A stretch of 64,000 nt of DNA from Streptococcus pluranimalium. GTDB taxonomy: Bacteria; Bacillota; Bacilli; Lactobacillales; Streptococcaceae. Of this stretch, positions 52,539 through 62,844 are shown in pieces. Location of the stretch: contig NZ_CP025536.1 in the NCBI RefSeq assembly GCF_002953735.1, positions 1,742,001-1,806,000 on the forward strand, in the 5' to 3' direction. Positions within the stretch are counted from its first letter, which is position 1. Each line of letters begins with the position of its first letter. The translations under genes were made by a program, and so were the position numbers. The notes beneath the pieces are model-generated. The model did no database searches and was not told the DNA's origin. It saw nothing but the letters and a program-made list of their open reading frames with translations.

Positions 52539-53432
52539 ATGCAGCTACATTTAATCGAGTCTGATAAAATTTATAAAAAAATTTTAGAGACAACAATTGA
52601 AAAAAGAGATGAGGTTTTTAAACAAAACCTACTAGTTCCTTTTAGAAAGAAATTTGAAAAGCAACATATTTCATTTGATGAGAATGTGCCTTTTAATGTT
52701 ATGACCTTAATGAGTTTTATGCATAAGATGCCGAAGGATCTTGTAGAAGAAGATATTTCATTCATCAACCGTTTTGATGAAAACTTCTGGGAAAATATAA
52801 CAACTGCCTTTCATCGTTCAATAGAAGCTTTCACATCTCAAGATGTAAAATTACCTGTAGAAGACTATTATCTAACAGCGTTATTAGGGAATCCTAGTAG
52901 TCCAATGATAGCTATTAATGAAAACTATAGCGGTGATGGTGGAATTCCAGGTTATATTTTTCTTTCCCTTGTTCCAAATGATTATACAATAAATAGAATA
53001 CCATCTGCAGTTGCTCATGAATGTAATCATAATATTAGATATCAATTTATTGAATGGGGTAAAGGTCCACTTAAAGAAATGATTGTGTCTGAAGGTCTCG
53101 CCGAAAACTTTGCTGAAAAAATGTATGGAAAAGAAAATATTGGACCATGGGTTACAAAGAATGATATAGATACCTTAAATAAAGTTATTAAACCAATACT
53201 AAAAGAAAATCTTCATATAGATAATATGCAAGAAGCAATGCCTTATCTATATGGGGATGAAATAACTAAAATGCAGGGCGGTAAAACTGTTGGACTTCCT
53301 TATGCATCTGGTTATACATGTGGCTATTATCTCATTAAATATTATTTACAAAAAACTGGATTATCTATTGAAAAAGTAACATTAAAAACTGCGGATGAAA
53401 TTCTAAGTGAAGTAGATGAATTTTGGACTTAA
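52539..53432 (+). CDS. DUF2268 putative zinc-dependent protease
   Basis: A 297-residue soluble protein. HECNH (residues 160-164) is an HExxH zinc site, and SEGLAENFAEKM about 20 residues later offers the third ligand, as in the gluzincin-like DUF2268 family. No signal peptide, so cytoplasmic. AAAGGAG precedes the ATG. Expression is predicted to respond to the divergent TipAS-type MerR regulator. Confidence 0.84.
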   Translation: MQLHLIESDKIYKKILETTIEKRDEVFKQNLLVPFRKKFEKQHISFDENVPFNVMTLMSFMHKMPKDLVEEDISFINRFDENFWENITTAFHRSIEAFTSQDVKLPVEDYYLTALLGNPSSPMIAINENYSGDGGIPGYIFLSLVPNDYTINRIPSAVAHECNHNIRYQFIEWGKGPLKEMIVSEGLAENFAEKMYGKENIGPWVTKNDIDTLNKVIKPILKENLHIDNMQEAMPYLYGDEITKMQGGKTVGLPYASGYTCGYYLIKYYLQKTGLSIEKVTLKTADEILSEVDEFWT

Positions 53433-53618
53433 ATTTCATAATTGTATTGTAATTTCAATTACGATAGATTCAACATCCATATTAAAAATGACTATCTGAA
53501 TACAAACAAGCTTGTTAATTCAACCACTTCTTCCAATCTTATCTCAAGCCTATGACACTTTTCCTTTCCTATGCTATAATGTTACGGTAATCACTTTTAC
53601 TAAGGAGAATAAAACCTC

Positions 53619-53918
53619 ATGATGAATATGCAAAACATGATGAAGCAAGCACAGAAACTCCAAAAGCAAATGGAGAAGAAACAAGAGGAGCTTGCTGCTA
53701 CTACTTTCACTGGCAAATCAGCTCAAGATTTGGTTGTTGTTGAGTTTTCAGGCGATAAAAAATTAACCAACATCAATTTCGCTGAAGCTGTCGTTGATCC
53801 TGAAGATGTCGAAACACTTCAAGATATGACAACACAAGCTATCAACGATGCCCTTAGCCAAATTGATGCAGCGACTCAAAAAACAATGGGTGCCTTCACT
53901 AACAAATTACCATTCTAA
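53619..53918 (+). CDS. ebfC: nucleoid-associated protein, YbaB/EbfC family
   Basis: 99 residues: an N-terminal helix rich in Met/Gln/Lys ([20 protein letters not shown]), then the conserved beta-core ([17 protein letters not shown]) and [11 protein letters not shown]. These dimeric proteins bind DNA like tweezers. A TATGAC-18 bp-TATAAT promoter lies at 53551-53580. It stands alone, without dnaX or recR. Confidence 0.9.
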   Translation: MMNMQNMMKQAQKLQKQMEKKQEELAATTFTGKSAQDLVVVEFSGDKKLTNINFAEAVVDPEDVETLQDMTTQAINDALSQIDAATQKTMGAFTNKLPF

Positions 53919-53925
53919 ACCTCAT

Positions 53926-53958
53926 AAAAAGCCCTTTCCACTGTGGAAAAGGCTTTTT
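53926..53958. terminator. shared terminator of ebfC and the convergent MerR pseudogene
   Basis: AAAAGCCCTTTCCA pairs with TGGAAAAGGCTTTT around a 3-nt loop, with A/T tracts on both sides. Confidence 0.82.
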
Positions 53959-53960
53959 TA

Positions 53961-54734
53961 CTATCTTTTTAACGACGCCTCTTTGGCTAATTCTAGACAA
54001 GAAGACTTCGTATGACAATGAGGAACAAGTGAGTTTACGTGTTTTTGGCGTGTGACCTGCCTTGGAAAAGTCCCAATAGGACGGTTGAAAAGTTTTATGA
54101 CAGACAGGACAAAGATAAATGACTTGTCTTGAAAAATAATAGCTCGACCATAATAATCCTACAATATAGACTACTCCAATAAACCAGGCAAAAGGTTTCA
54201 GCCAAGTGATTTTTGGGAATTGTTGGGCTAGGAAGATGCTGATAATCAGTAAGAAAACGAAAGCAAACGTTGTTGCTAATATTTTTAACTGTAGACGACG
54301 GTGTGCTTTTTGATTTGACATGATGAGTGACATGTCTTGTAAACTATCAACAGCAACATCTTCTTGCTTTTCTAGCTTGTCAAGCAGATTGACAGCCGTG
54401 TCAAGTTTAAGAGTTTTTTGGTCAATCTCTTGCTTGAGGTCTGAAACGTGACCTTCCAAAAGTAACTGTAACACTTGATCCGAGTGCTCTTCAACTAGCA
54501 TTTCTTGGATATCCTTAATCGAAAAATCAAGGTCTCTGAGAAAACAAATCCATCTCAGTCGCTCCAAATCTGACTCAGAATACCGCCTGCGACCACCTTC
54601 TGTGAGGTCACCCTGCGACCACCTTCTGTGAGGTCACTAGGTATCAGGATACCACGTTGATCGTAATACTGAACCGTACGAATCGAAACACCAGCTAGTT
54701 TAGCCATTTCTCCTGTTGTATAGGTTACAGACAT
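53961..54734 (-). pseudogene. MerR-family membrane-linked regulator, broken by a 26-bp tandem duplication and a 1-bp insertion
   Basis: Start ATG 54734: MSVTYTTGEMAKLAGVSIRT, ..QYYDQRGILIPSDLTEGGRR, then the frame shifts at a 26-bp direct duplication (54587-54612 and 54613-54638). Deleting one copy restores GRRRYSESDLERLRWICFL. A coiled coil, two membrane segments (~100-150) and a zinc-ribbon-like CPVC follow. Near 54025 one extra T breaks the end; removing it restores KLTCPHCHTKSSCLELAK to a stop at 53961. Function of the intact form is unknown. Confidence 0.85.
54587..54638. repeat. 26-bp perfect tandem duplication (one terminal base differs)
   Basis: Unit starts CTGCGACCACCTTCTGTGAG; copies at 54587-54612 and 54613-54638. 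26 is not a multiple of three, so loss of one copy by slippage would restore the first half of the MerR frame. Confidence 0.95.
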
Positions 54735-54739
54735 CTCTT

Positions 54740-55053
54740 CACCTCCTTTAATAGTGATACAGAAAATGACTAGCTATAAGATTTTCCTAGCAGGCGAACT
54801 CTGTCCTGTTAATTTATCCTATAAAAAATAATCACCTATTTCTCTGTTCACCCATATACTAGCACATGACCCAAGGTCACGAGCAAGGGGTAACCTAAGG
54901 TGATTTTTTATTTTTTAGAAAAAGAAAAAATAGACTAGGCGACGAAGCCATCGTTAGAACTAACTTGTTTCTTTCTTACGTTCAAGCAACAACCTGAAAC
55001 AAGTCAACGATGCATCGTTTTAATTTTTAAAGTGTATAAGGTTGACATCTCTG
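54740..55053. other. 314-bp intergenic region with a MerR-type promoter
   Basis: On the minus strand, TTGCTC (54881-54886), a 19-bp spacer holding TGACCTTGGGTCA, and TAGTAT (54856-54861) form a MerR-type autoregulated promoter for the gene above. AATCACCT/AGGTGATT and TTAGAACTAA-like dyads are also present. No further gene is seen. Confidence 0.55.
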
Positions 55054-55641
55054 TCAATCAAACCATCCACCCAAAGCAGCAAAAGGATTATCACCATGAC
55101 TTTCTTCCTGCTCTTCTAAGTAAGACTTGTTACTATCAAACTCTAGAAATCTTTCATAAACAAGAGCTGTCATACGTGCATCTTCCAAGCTGTCATGACC
55201 TTTTCCTTTAATCCCTAAAAAGTCTGCTACCGTCTGTAATTTGAGATTAGCAATACCGTTCAAATCACTACTTCTACGCTCAAACGCCTCATCATACAAA
55301 TCAACAACATAGCTTGATGCCACATCCAGACCATTCTCAGCTAAAATCGGCAAATCAGATTTATGAGCATTATAACCAATAAGAGCAGCTCCACGGATGA
55401 AGTCTGCAAAATCTGACAATACTTGTTCTAGCTTGGGGGCATGTGCAATTTTTTCAGACGTAATACCTGTCAAACCATTGATAAAACTTTGTAAGGGAAC
55501 CTCACTATAGACGTAGCTGTCAAAATGTGCCACTTCCTCATGATTAACAAACTTAACTGCCGATAACTGAATGATATGACTAACGTCATTAACCGTGTTG
55601 AATTCTAAATCAAAAGCTACATATTGATCTAAGTTTTCCAT
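55054..55641 (-). CDS. DnaQ-like 3'-5' exonuclease (DEDDh)
   Basis: 195 residues. Exo I YVAFDLEFNT (D-x-E, where the Glu is in LEF), Exo II LIGYNAHKSDLPIL, Exo III GHDSLEDARMTALV with the catalytic His. A small stand-alone proofreading-type or RNA-processing exonuclease (RNase T/DnaQ superfamily); substrate unknown. It is transcribed after the DUF536-type gene but behind a terminator. Confidence 0.88.
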   Translation of the reverse strand: MENLDQYVAFDLEFNTVNDVSHIIQLSAVKFVNHEEVAHFDSYVYSEVPLQSFINGLTGITSEKIAHAPKLEQVLSDFADFIRGAALIGYNAHKSDLPILAENGLDVASSYVVDLYDEAFERRSSDLNGIANLKLQTVADFLGIKGKGHDSLEDARMTALVYERFLEFDSNKSYLEEQEESHGDNPFAALGGWFD

Positions 55642-55667
55642 CGTTTTCTTTCCTCTATTCTAAAAAA

Positions 55668-55681
55668 GACCCTTTCGGGTC
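55668..55681 (-). terminator. terminator of the DUF536-type gene
   Basis: GACCC-TTTC-GGGTC with a TTTTTT tract on the minus strand. Confidence 0.78.
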
Positions 55682-55687
55682 GTTCAT

Positions 55688-56230
55688 TTATTTATTCTTT
55701 TTAAACACGCGCGCAAAGAGCCCTCTTTTAACAGCTTCTTCGTGTTTCTCTTGGATTTCTTGGGCTTCATTTCGAGCTTGATTTGCTTCTTCTTTAGCTT
55801 CTTCAAGTTCCAACTTCAAGGTTTCCTTGTCCTGCATAGCTGTCAAGGTCAATTGCTGTTGTTGATCAATTTGTTTGTCTTTCTCAGCAATCTGAACATC
55901 CTTAACCCTCATCTGCTCATCTTTAGCAGCTATCTGAGCATCTTTGGCTTTCAACTGCTCATAAAGACGCGTAATTTCAGAATTCTTTTCATCAATCAAG
56001 AGCTCTAAAACTTCACGCTGTTTCGTCTCCTCATCAATAGGGTCATCTTCAAAAATCGTCTTTTTGTAAATTTCCTCCAGCTTAATAAGCCCACTACGAT
56101 TGACGACTGTCACGCCCTTATCATTTTTTTCCACATCCTCTTCTGGAAGTGTCTTGATTCGATTGTTAACCGCTTGACGACTAACACCTAAAATTTCAGC
56201 TAGTTCACTGACTGTCTTTTCAATAGCCAT
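55688..56230 (-). CDS. HTH-coiled coil protein (DUF536-like)
   Basis: 180 residues. Residues 1-45: helix-turn-helix (TVSELAEILGVSRQAVNNRI). Residues ~68-165: a long coiled coil with heptad repeats AAKDEQMRVKDVQIAEKDKQ and QQQQ. The end is basic (LFARVFKKNK). The design resembles plasmid-partition and replication-associated proteins with DUF536; a chromosomal role is not known to me. Confidence 0.75.
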   Translation of the reverse strand: MAIEKTVSELAEILGVSRQAVNNRIKTLPEEDVEKNDKGVTVVNRSGLIKLEEIYKKTIFEDDPIDEETKQREVLELLIDEKNSEITRLYEQLKAKDAQIAAKDEQMRVKDVQIAEKDKQIDQQQQLTLTAMQDKETLKLELEEAKEEANQARNEAQEIQEKHEEAVKRGLFARVFKKNK

Positions 56231-56352
56231 CTGATCCTCTTTTACTCTTTACTTATAAAAATAGTATCACAAAGGCTTTTTGATGTCAATTTAGGTCCTA
56301 CATCAAGTCTAAAAAGATCTTATCCTGCATTTCTCACGTCAACTTATGCTAA

Positions 56353-57534
<1,182 letters not shown>

Positions 57535-57540
57535 TCCTTA

Positions 57541-57575
57541 AAAAGTAACAAGTTTTTCTTGCTACTTTTTTTCTT
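57541..57575 (+). terminator. terminator of the flavoprotein gene
   Basis: AAAAGTAACAAG/CTTGCTACTTTT with 5-nt T loop and a long T run. Confidence 0.78.
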
Positions 57576-57594
57576 TTTTGATAAACTTTAATAG

Positions 57595-57606
57595 TTAACC
57601 AGTTAA
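57595..57606. promoter_or_regulatory. AdcR operator upstream of rpsN
   Basis: TTAACCAGTTAA, inside the longer palindrome TAGTTAACCAGTTAACTA, 21 bp before the ATG of the zinc-free S14 gene. AdcR control of such rpsN paralogues is established in streptococci. Confidence 0.85.
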
Positions 57607-57627
57607 CTAATATTAGAGGAGGATAAT

Positions 57628-57897
57628 ATGGCAAAAAAATCTAAAATTGCTCGTTATGAAAAACAATTACAATTAATTGAACAATACGCTGACTTACGTC
57701 GGGAACTAAAAGAAAAGGGAGACTATGAAGCCCTTCGTAAACTACCACGCGATTCAAATCCAAATCGTTTGAAAAACCGTGATAAAATCGATGGCCGTCC
57801 ACACGCTTACATGCGTAAATTTGGAGTTAGCCGGATTAACTTCCGTCAATTAGCCCATAAGGGGCAACTCCCTGGCGTCAAAAAAGCCAGCTGGTAA
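57628..57897 (+). CDS. rpsN: 30S ribosomal protein S14, zinc-independent form
   Basis: 89 residues, the long (C-minus) S14 with no CxxC zinc ribbon (..[20 protein letters not shown]..). It replaces the zinc-binding S14 encoded in the main ribosomal operon when zinc is scarce, releasing zinc for other uses. The AdcR box directly upstream supports this. Confidence 0.93.
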   Translation: MAKKSKIARYEKQLQLIEQYADLRRELKEKGDYEALRKLPRDSNPNRLKNRDKIDGRPHAYMRKFGVSRINFRQLAHKGQLPGVKKASW

Positions 57898-57993
57898 CTT
57901 CGATCGATGATAAGCTTAGGTTCATAGAGATTCCAACTTTCTTTACTAAAAACCATAGCTTTGTCATCCTTGCATACAAAAGTTTTTATCACA

Positions 57994-58027
57994 AAAAGGT
58001 GTTGAGTATGTGCTCAACACCTTTTTG
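57994..58027 (-). terminator. threonine aldolase terminator
   Basis: Perfect 14-bp stem AAAAAGGTGTTGAG/CTCAACACCTTTTT with 6-nt loop. Confidence 0.85.
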
Positions 58028-58033
58028 GTTGGT

Positions 58034-59059
58034 TTATAGAATTGCCGTTAAGGCATCAATATCTTCCTGAGTGGTTGACCAGCTAGTTGCAAAGCGAACA
58101 ACAGTGTGTTGGTCATCGTATTTTTCCCAAATGCTGACCACTACTTTTTCTTGAAGCTCTTTCAATTTATTATTTTCCACAATCACAAATTGTTGGTTGG
58201 TTGGACTTTCTAGGTAAAAACGATAGCCCTTCTCTTTAAGAATTGTTTTCAATTGCTCCGCAAAGTTTAAAGCCTGCTCACCAATCTTCAGATACAAATC
58301 ATCTGTAAAGAATTTGTCAAACTGAAGACCAATGAAACGCCCTTTAGCTAATAGTGCACCGTGTTGTTTCACAATGGCTGAAAAGTGCTTAGGCATATTG
58401 TTTTTGGTATAAATCAAGGCTTCTCCCATGAGAGCTCCTAGCTTGGTACCACCGATATAAAAGACATCACAAAGTTCTGCTATATCCTTGAGGGTCACAT
58501 CTGTCCCCTTTGCCGGTAGAGCGTAGCCAAGGCGTGCCCCATCAAGGAAAAGCGGTATCTCATACTGGCGACAAACGGCTGATAGATCTACCAACTCTTC
58601 CTTGCTATAGAGAGTACCGTATTCTGTCGGATGGGTAATATAAACCATCCCTGGGAAAACCATGTGTTCAAAGGTTTCATCGTTGTAAAAATCCACCAAG
58701 TATTCTTCTACGGCTTTTGCAGTGATTTTTCCGTCTTGCTGTGGCAGTGTGATAACCTTATGACCAACAAATTCGATAGCTCCAGCTTCGTGTGTCGCAA
58801 TATGACCTGTCTCAGCTGAGATGACACCTTCATAAGATTTTAATAAACTGTCAATAGCAACTTGATTGGTTTGAGTTCCACCAGCTAAAAACTGTACTTG
58901 AGCCTCAGGACAAGCAATCGCTTGACGGATTTTCTCTGTGGCTTGAGCAGTATAATCATCAAAACCATATCCCGCTTGGTTAACATCATTTGTTTCCACA
59001 ATCGCTTTTAAGAGTTCTGGATGAACACCTTCATTATAGTCATTTTCAAAATGTAACAT
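58034..59059 (-). CDS. ltaE: low-specificity L-threonine aldolase
   Basis: A 341-residue PLP enzyme of the threonine aldolase/beta-eliminating lyase family, splitting L-threonine into glycine and acetaldehyde. Motifs: LAGGTQTNQVAIDSLL, HEAGAIEF, FLDGARLGYALPA (PLP-contacting Asp) and VFYIGGTKLGAL with the Schiff-base Lys. ATG 59059 follows AAAGAGGTAG; the longer upstream frame runs into azlD. Confidence 0.9.
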   Translation of the reverse strand: MLHFENDYNEGVHPELLKAIVETNDVNQAGYGFDDYTAQATEKIRQAIACPEAQVQFLAGGTQTNQVAIDSLLKSYEGVISAETGHIATHEAGAIEFVGHKVITLPQQDGKITAKAVEEYLVDFYNDETFEHMVFPGMVYITHPTEYGTLYSKEELVDLSAVCRQYEIPLFLDGARLGYALPAKGTDVTLKDIAELCDVFYIGGTKLGALMGEALIYTKNNMPKHFSAIVKQHGALLAKGRFIGLQFDKFFTDDLYLKIGEQALNFAEQLKTILKEKGYRFYLESPTNQQFVIVENNKLKELQEKVVVSIWEKYDDQHTVVRFATSWSTTQEDIDALTAIL

Positions 59060-59099
59060 AGCTACCTCTTTTCTTACCAAAATTGTACTAAAAATTCTC

Positions 59100-59426
59100 T
59101 TAAAATACCAAGCGTAGGACAGCCATGATGACAATTCCTGTCACAACAGATAACAAAATATTTTTACTTTTAATAGCCACCCAAAAAGTTGGAATCACCA
59201 CTAACATCTCCAACCAGTGAAAATGAGGAAGATGGCCCTTTTGCTCATTAACTAAACTGGATAAGGTTAAGGCAAAAATAATACTAATCGGCAAGTAATT
59301 AAGAAAGCGAATCAGTGGTTCAGGAAGTCCCTTATACTTTGTCAAAATAAAGGGTATAATACGCGGAATCCAAGTAACAATGGCACCCAGTAAAATACCT
59401 AATAAAATCATCTTAGTTGTCATCAA
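59100..59426 (-). CDS. azlD: AzlD-family branched-chain amino acid exporter subunit
   Basis: 108 residues, four membrane segments (AIVTWIPRIIPFIL, PLIRFLNYLPISIIFALTLS). AzlD pairs with AzlC; its start overlaps the azlC end by 14 nt, so the two are translationally coupled. Confidence 0.9.
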   Translation of the reverse strand: MMTTKMILLGILLGAIVTWIPRIIPFILTKYKGLPEPLIRFLNYLPISIIFALTLSSLVNEQKGHLPHFHWLEMLVVIPTFWVAIKSKNILLSVVTGIVIMAVLRLVF

Positions 59427-60111
59427 TCATCACCCCCACTGTGCATCCGATTAGTGTTGCTACTAACACAGCCATTGATTCAGAAAGGACAACCGTTAAA
59501 AATAAATAAGAGATCGTTACGGAACCTAGAATCATCGCTATCTTTTGGCCAGCTAGCCAACGCAACATCCCAGTTAACTGACTCTCAAAAATAGAGACAA
59601 ACATGGCTACCAAAGCAAAATCTAAGCCTAGTGACGTTGGATCCGGGATGTAGGAACCAATAAGTGTCCCTAGGACAACAGCCAGAATCCAAGTGACATA
59701 CGCAATGATATTATTTCCATGCATCCAAGATGTTGAAATATCTTTTCGATGAACTTGCTCACTTAACAATACGCCATAACTTTCATCCGTCAAGAGACTT
59801 CCAATGCCGATCCCTTGTTTCAAGGAGATTCCCTTAAAAATAGTTGTCACGTGTAAACTCATTAATAGATGGCGTAAATTAATGAGGAAAATCGTAATGG
59901 TTAGTGACACTAAGCTAGCATTAGCCAAAGCTAACGCTGCAAAGGCAAACTGTGCCGATCCTGCATAGATAAAAATACTCATCAAACCCATTTCCCAAGC
60001 CGTTAAACCACTACTAGCACCAACGACACCACAAGCAAGACCGATAGAAACATAACCTACTGCTGTGGGCAAGGATGCTCTTGCTCCTCTAAAAAATTCT
60101 TGTCTATCCAT
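59413..60111 (-). CDS. azlC: AzlC-family branched-chain amino acid exporter subunit
   Basis: 232 residues with the AzlC core (PTAVGYVSIGLACGVVGASS, GSAQFAFAAL, NLRHLLMSLHVT). AzlC with AzlD exports branched-chain amino acids or their analogues. ATG 60111 has AAGGAGG 5 nt upstream; the upstream frame lacks a site. Confidence 0.91.
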   Translation of the reverse strand: MDRQEFFRGARASLPTAVGYVSIGLACGVVGASSGLTAWEMGLMSIFIYAGSAQFAFAALALANASLVSLTITIFLINLRHLLMSLHVTTIFKGISLKQGIGIGSLLTDESYGVLLSEQVHRKDISTSWMHGNNIIAYVTWILAVVLGTLIGSYIPDPTSLGLDFALVAMFVSIFESQLTGMLRWLAGQKIAMILGSVTISYLFLTVVLSESMAVLVATLIGCTVGVMIDDN

Positions 60112-60192
60112 AAGCCTCCTTTTTTGAATTTTCAGAATGTTTGTCAATTATAACAAAAACACAACTTGAACTCAAGCTGTGTTTCTAGATTC

Positions 60193-61206
60193 TTAGGATT
60201 CAAAAGTAGGAAATGCTAGACTAGGTTTGGCATTCAAATCAAGACCTGCTGTATGCTTCAATTCATATTCAACAGCTGCCGCAAAAGCTATCATACCAGC
60301 ATTATCTCCACAAAGTCGAAGTGGTGGAATGATAACATCAACATCTGTCATTTCCTCAGCAAGACGCTCCCTAAGACCTGCATTAGCGGCAACACCACCA
60401 GCAACAACCAAGGTTTCAACTGGATACATGTCCAAAGCTTTTTTGGTTTTTGCCAATAGAACATCCATAACAGAAGCTTGGAAAGAGGCACATAAATCCT
60501 CTAAGACCAGTTCTTCTCCTTTTTGAGCAGCATTATGATGAAGGTTAATAAAAGCTGACTTGAGACCAGAAAATGAAAACTCAAGATTATCTTCCTTAAT
60601 CATGGCTCTTGGAAAATCATAAACATCATTTCCTTGATGCGCCAACTGGTCAATCTCACGACCCGCAGGATAAGTCAACCCCATCACACGACCAACCTTG
60701 TCGTAAGCTTCACCAACGGCGTCATCTCGAGTTTCCCCTACAATATGATACTGACCAGGAGCTGACACATATACCAACTCGGTATGCCCACCCGAAACTA
60801 AAAGTGCCAGGAGTGGATAGGTCAACTCTTTTTGTTCACGCGCTGCCATCAAATGTCCTGCCATATGATTGACTGGGATTAAAGGCAAGCCATGAGCCCA
60901 GGCAAAAGCTTTAGCGGCCGATAAACCAACTAAGAGGGCACCAACTAAACCAGGACCATAAGTCACAGCCACTGCGGATAAATCTTGAGCAGTGATACCA
61001 GCCTCCACTAAGGCATCTTCGATACAAATCGTTATCACTTCCACATGGTGGCGACTAGCTACTTCAGGCACCACACCACCAAAACGCTTGTGACTTTCCA
61101 CTTGACTGGCAATAATATTACTCAATAACTCTGCTTCGTTTTTTAAAACAGCCACGCTAGTCTCATCACAAGAACTCTCGATGGCTAAAATATAGCGATC
61201 AGACAT
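60193..61206 (-). CDS. tsaD: tRNA N6-threonylcarbamoyladenosine transferase TsaD
   Basis: 337 residues of the Kae1/TsaD ASKHA fold. Metal-binding [38 protein letters not shown]. With TsaB and TsaE it attaches threonylcarbamoyl to A37 of ANN-decoding tRNAs. Last gene of tsaB-rimI-tsaD, 19 bp after rimI. Confidence 0.95.
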   Translation of the reverse strand: MSDRYILAIESSCDETSVAVLKNEAELLSNIIASQVESHKRFGGVVPEVASRHHVEVITICIEDALVEAGITAQDLSAVAVTYGPGLVGALLVGLSAAKAFAWAHGLPLIPVNHMAGHLMAAREQKELTYPLLALLVSGGHTELVYVSAPGQYHIVGETRDDAVGEAYDKVGRVMGLTYPAGREIDQLAHQGNDVYDFPRAMIKEDNLEFSFSGLKSAFINLHHNAAQKGEELVLEDLCASFQASVMDVLLAKTKKALDMYPVETLVVAGGVAANAGLRERLAEEMTDVDVIIPPLRLCGDNAGMIAFAAAVEYELKHTAGLDLNAKPSLAFPTFES

Positions 61207-61225
61207 GCCAACTCCTTTTCTAACA

Positions 61226-61663
61226 TTATCTTGCTTCTCGTTTCATTAATACTGCATCTTCGATTGGATTATGATAATAGTTTTTTCGACAACCGACCTT
61301 CGCAAAACCAAATCGCTGATAAAGACCTTGTGCTTTTCGATTGGATTCTCTCACTTCCAAGAAAATAGGTCCATCCATCTCATCTAGATTGGTCAGCAAT
61401 TGTTTAGATAAGCCTCTTCCTTGATAAGCTGGTAAGATAGCAATATTGGTGACTTCTATCTCACCAAATAAATCCTGAGTAGATAGAAATCCTAGCACTT
61501 GCTCATCCTCTGACAGAAAAAAATAATCCGTATTATCCTGCTCAAAGTCAGCTCTTATTTGATTTTTTGACCAAGGTGACTGACCATAAGCCTCTTTAAG
61601 AACAGTGAAGACACCATCGACTAACTGTTGTTTAGACAGATTAGACCCGTTTGATATAGTCAT
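61226..61663 (-). CDS. rimI: ribosomal protein S18-alanine N-acetyltransferase RimI
   Basis: 145 residues of the GNAT fold: [20 protein letters not shown] (acetyl-CoA P-loop QGRGLS) and [20 protein letters not shown]. Acetylates S18 or related substrates. ATG 61663 lies inside tsaB (23-nt overlap); a GTG 9 nt further up is an alternative start. Confidence 0.9.
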   Translation of the reverse strand: MTISNGSNLSKQQLVDGVFTVLKEAYGQSPWSKNQIRADFEQDNTDYFFLSEDEQVLGFLSTQDLFGEIEVTNIAILPAYQGRGLSKQLLTNLDEMDGPIFLEVRESNRKAQGLYQRFGFAKVGCRKNYYHNPIEDAVLMKREAR

Positions 61664-62330
61664 CCCTGTCACCTGCTTGATTGGCTTGGAGCCAATTTTC
61701 TTCTGCCTCTACCTTCTTCAAGTAATTGGGTAAGAAAGCATCAACATCTGCACTAGGCAGGCTCAAGGCTAATTTTCCCACCTCATAAGCTGATGGTAAA
61801 CTGGCTTGATAAGTGGCTTCTGGAAAATCCGTCGCAATCTTTTCAGAAAAGGCGGCAACTTCTCCAACGAAGCAGACCTGGTCATGAGTCTTTGCTTGCT
61901 CGATAATCTCATCAATACTAGCATAATGATCTTCTGCAATAGCTTTCCCATTCTGATAAAAACCAACATAGGCATGCTGGCGCCTAGCATCAATCAAAGG
62001 CACCAAAACGGCTGTTGACGTCACAGGTAAAGCCAAAGCTTGCAAACTAGACACACCAACCAAGTCGATTTTGAGACTGTAAGCCAAGGTTTTAGCTGTC
62101 GCTACTGCTACACGAAGACCTGTATAAGAACCAGGTCCTTGCGCCACGGCGATACGCTCCAAGTCAGACGGCTGCCAGCCAACTTGCTGCATCAGAAAAT
62201 CAATTATTGGCATCAAGCTGATACTGTGATTTTTCTTAACCGTCAGACAAGTCTCCGCCTGTAAGTGTTCATCTTCCAAAAGGGCTACCGACAAGGTCTG
62301 GTTTGAGGTATCAAATGCTAAAACTTTCAT
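61641..62330 (-). CDS. tsaB: tRNA threonylcarbamoyladenosine biosynthesis protein TsaB
   Basis: 229 residues: LAFDTSNQTLSVAL at the start, AVAQGPGSYTGLRVAVATAK, VPLIDARRQHAYVGFY. TsaB is the inactive ASKHA partner that stabilises TsaD. First gene of the operon; a TATAAT lies about 37 bp upstream on the minus strand. Confidence 0.93.
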   Translation of the reverse strand: MKVLAFDTSNQTLSVALLEDEHLQAETCLTVKKNHSISLMPIIDFLMQQVGWQPSDLERIAVAQGPGSYTGLRVAVATAKTLAYSLKIDLVGVSSLQALALPVTSTAVLVPLIDARRQHAYVGFYQNGKAIAEDHYASIDEIIEQAKTHDQVCFVGEVAAFSEKIATDFPEATYQASLPSAYEVGKLALSLPSADVDAFLPNYLKKVEAEENWLQANQAGDRDDYIKRV

Positions 62331-62414
62331 GAGAACTTCCTTCTTGTTTCACTATTTCAATATTATATCATATTTGCAAATAGCCTAGTCTAACAAAGTT
62401 TTCTCGTCAATGTT

Positions 62415-62443
62415 TTTACTATACCCTGTCTTTATGGTATAAT
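62415..62443 (+). promoter_or_regulatory. rpoY-rnjA promoter
   Basis: TTTACT (62415-62420), 17 bp, extended -10 TGGTATAAT (core 62438-62443). The ~120-nt leader contains a CAACCT/AGGTTG hairpin followed by T-rich DNA (62512-62531), which could act as an attenuator. Confidence 0.65.
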
Positions 62444-62566
62444 TTAAGATAATTGTAACGATATCACGGTTAACGCATGATGCAGAAATGATCACATTGA
62501 GTCAACCTAACCAAACAGGTTGTCTTCTTTTATTGTCAGCGATTAACCAAACCAGAAAGGAATTTT

Positions 62567-62797
62567 ATGATCTACAAAGTTTTCTATCAAGAAACAAAAG
62601 AACGTAACCCACGTCGTGAAACAACACAAGCTCTTTATGTTGACATCGATGCTACAGAAGAGTTGGAAGGACGTATCAAGGCTCGTAAACTCATTGAAGA
62701 AAATACAGCTTTCAACATTGAGCATATCGAACTCCTATCAGACAAACACCTTGACTACGAAAAAGAAAAAGGCGTTTTCGAACTCACCACATTTTAA
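62567..62797 (+). CDS. rpoY: RNA polymerase epsilon subunit
   Basis: 76 residues ([20 protein letters not shown], ..[13 protein letters not shown]), the small Firmicute RNA polymerase epsilon subunit. It binds near the DNA channel and may protect against phage proteins. Upstream of rnjA as in other Firmicutes. AAAGGA precedes the ATG. Confidence 0.94.
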   Translation: MIYKVFYQETKERNPRRETTQALYVDIDATEELEGRIKARKLIEENTAFNIEHIELLSDKHLDYEKEKGVFELTTF

Positions 62798-62814
62798 TCC
62801 AAACTAGAATAGAA

Positions 62815-62838
62815 AGGACTGGCGCTAAAAGACGCCAA
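62815..62838 (+). promoter_or_regulatory. hairpin between the rnjA ribosome site and start codon
   Basis: AAAGGA (~62813-62818) is ~27 nt from the ATG at 62845, too far for normal initiation. Between them TGGCG-N8-CGCCA forms a stem that would bring the two within usual range. Confidence 0.5.
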
Positions 62839-62844
62839 GAAACT

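Noticed and set aside
53899..54567. 222-aa intact regulator starting at MERLRW
   Set aside because: It starts inside the MerR DNA-binding domain, after the 26-bp duplication, and its end reads through a shifted frame into the ebfC terminator.
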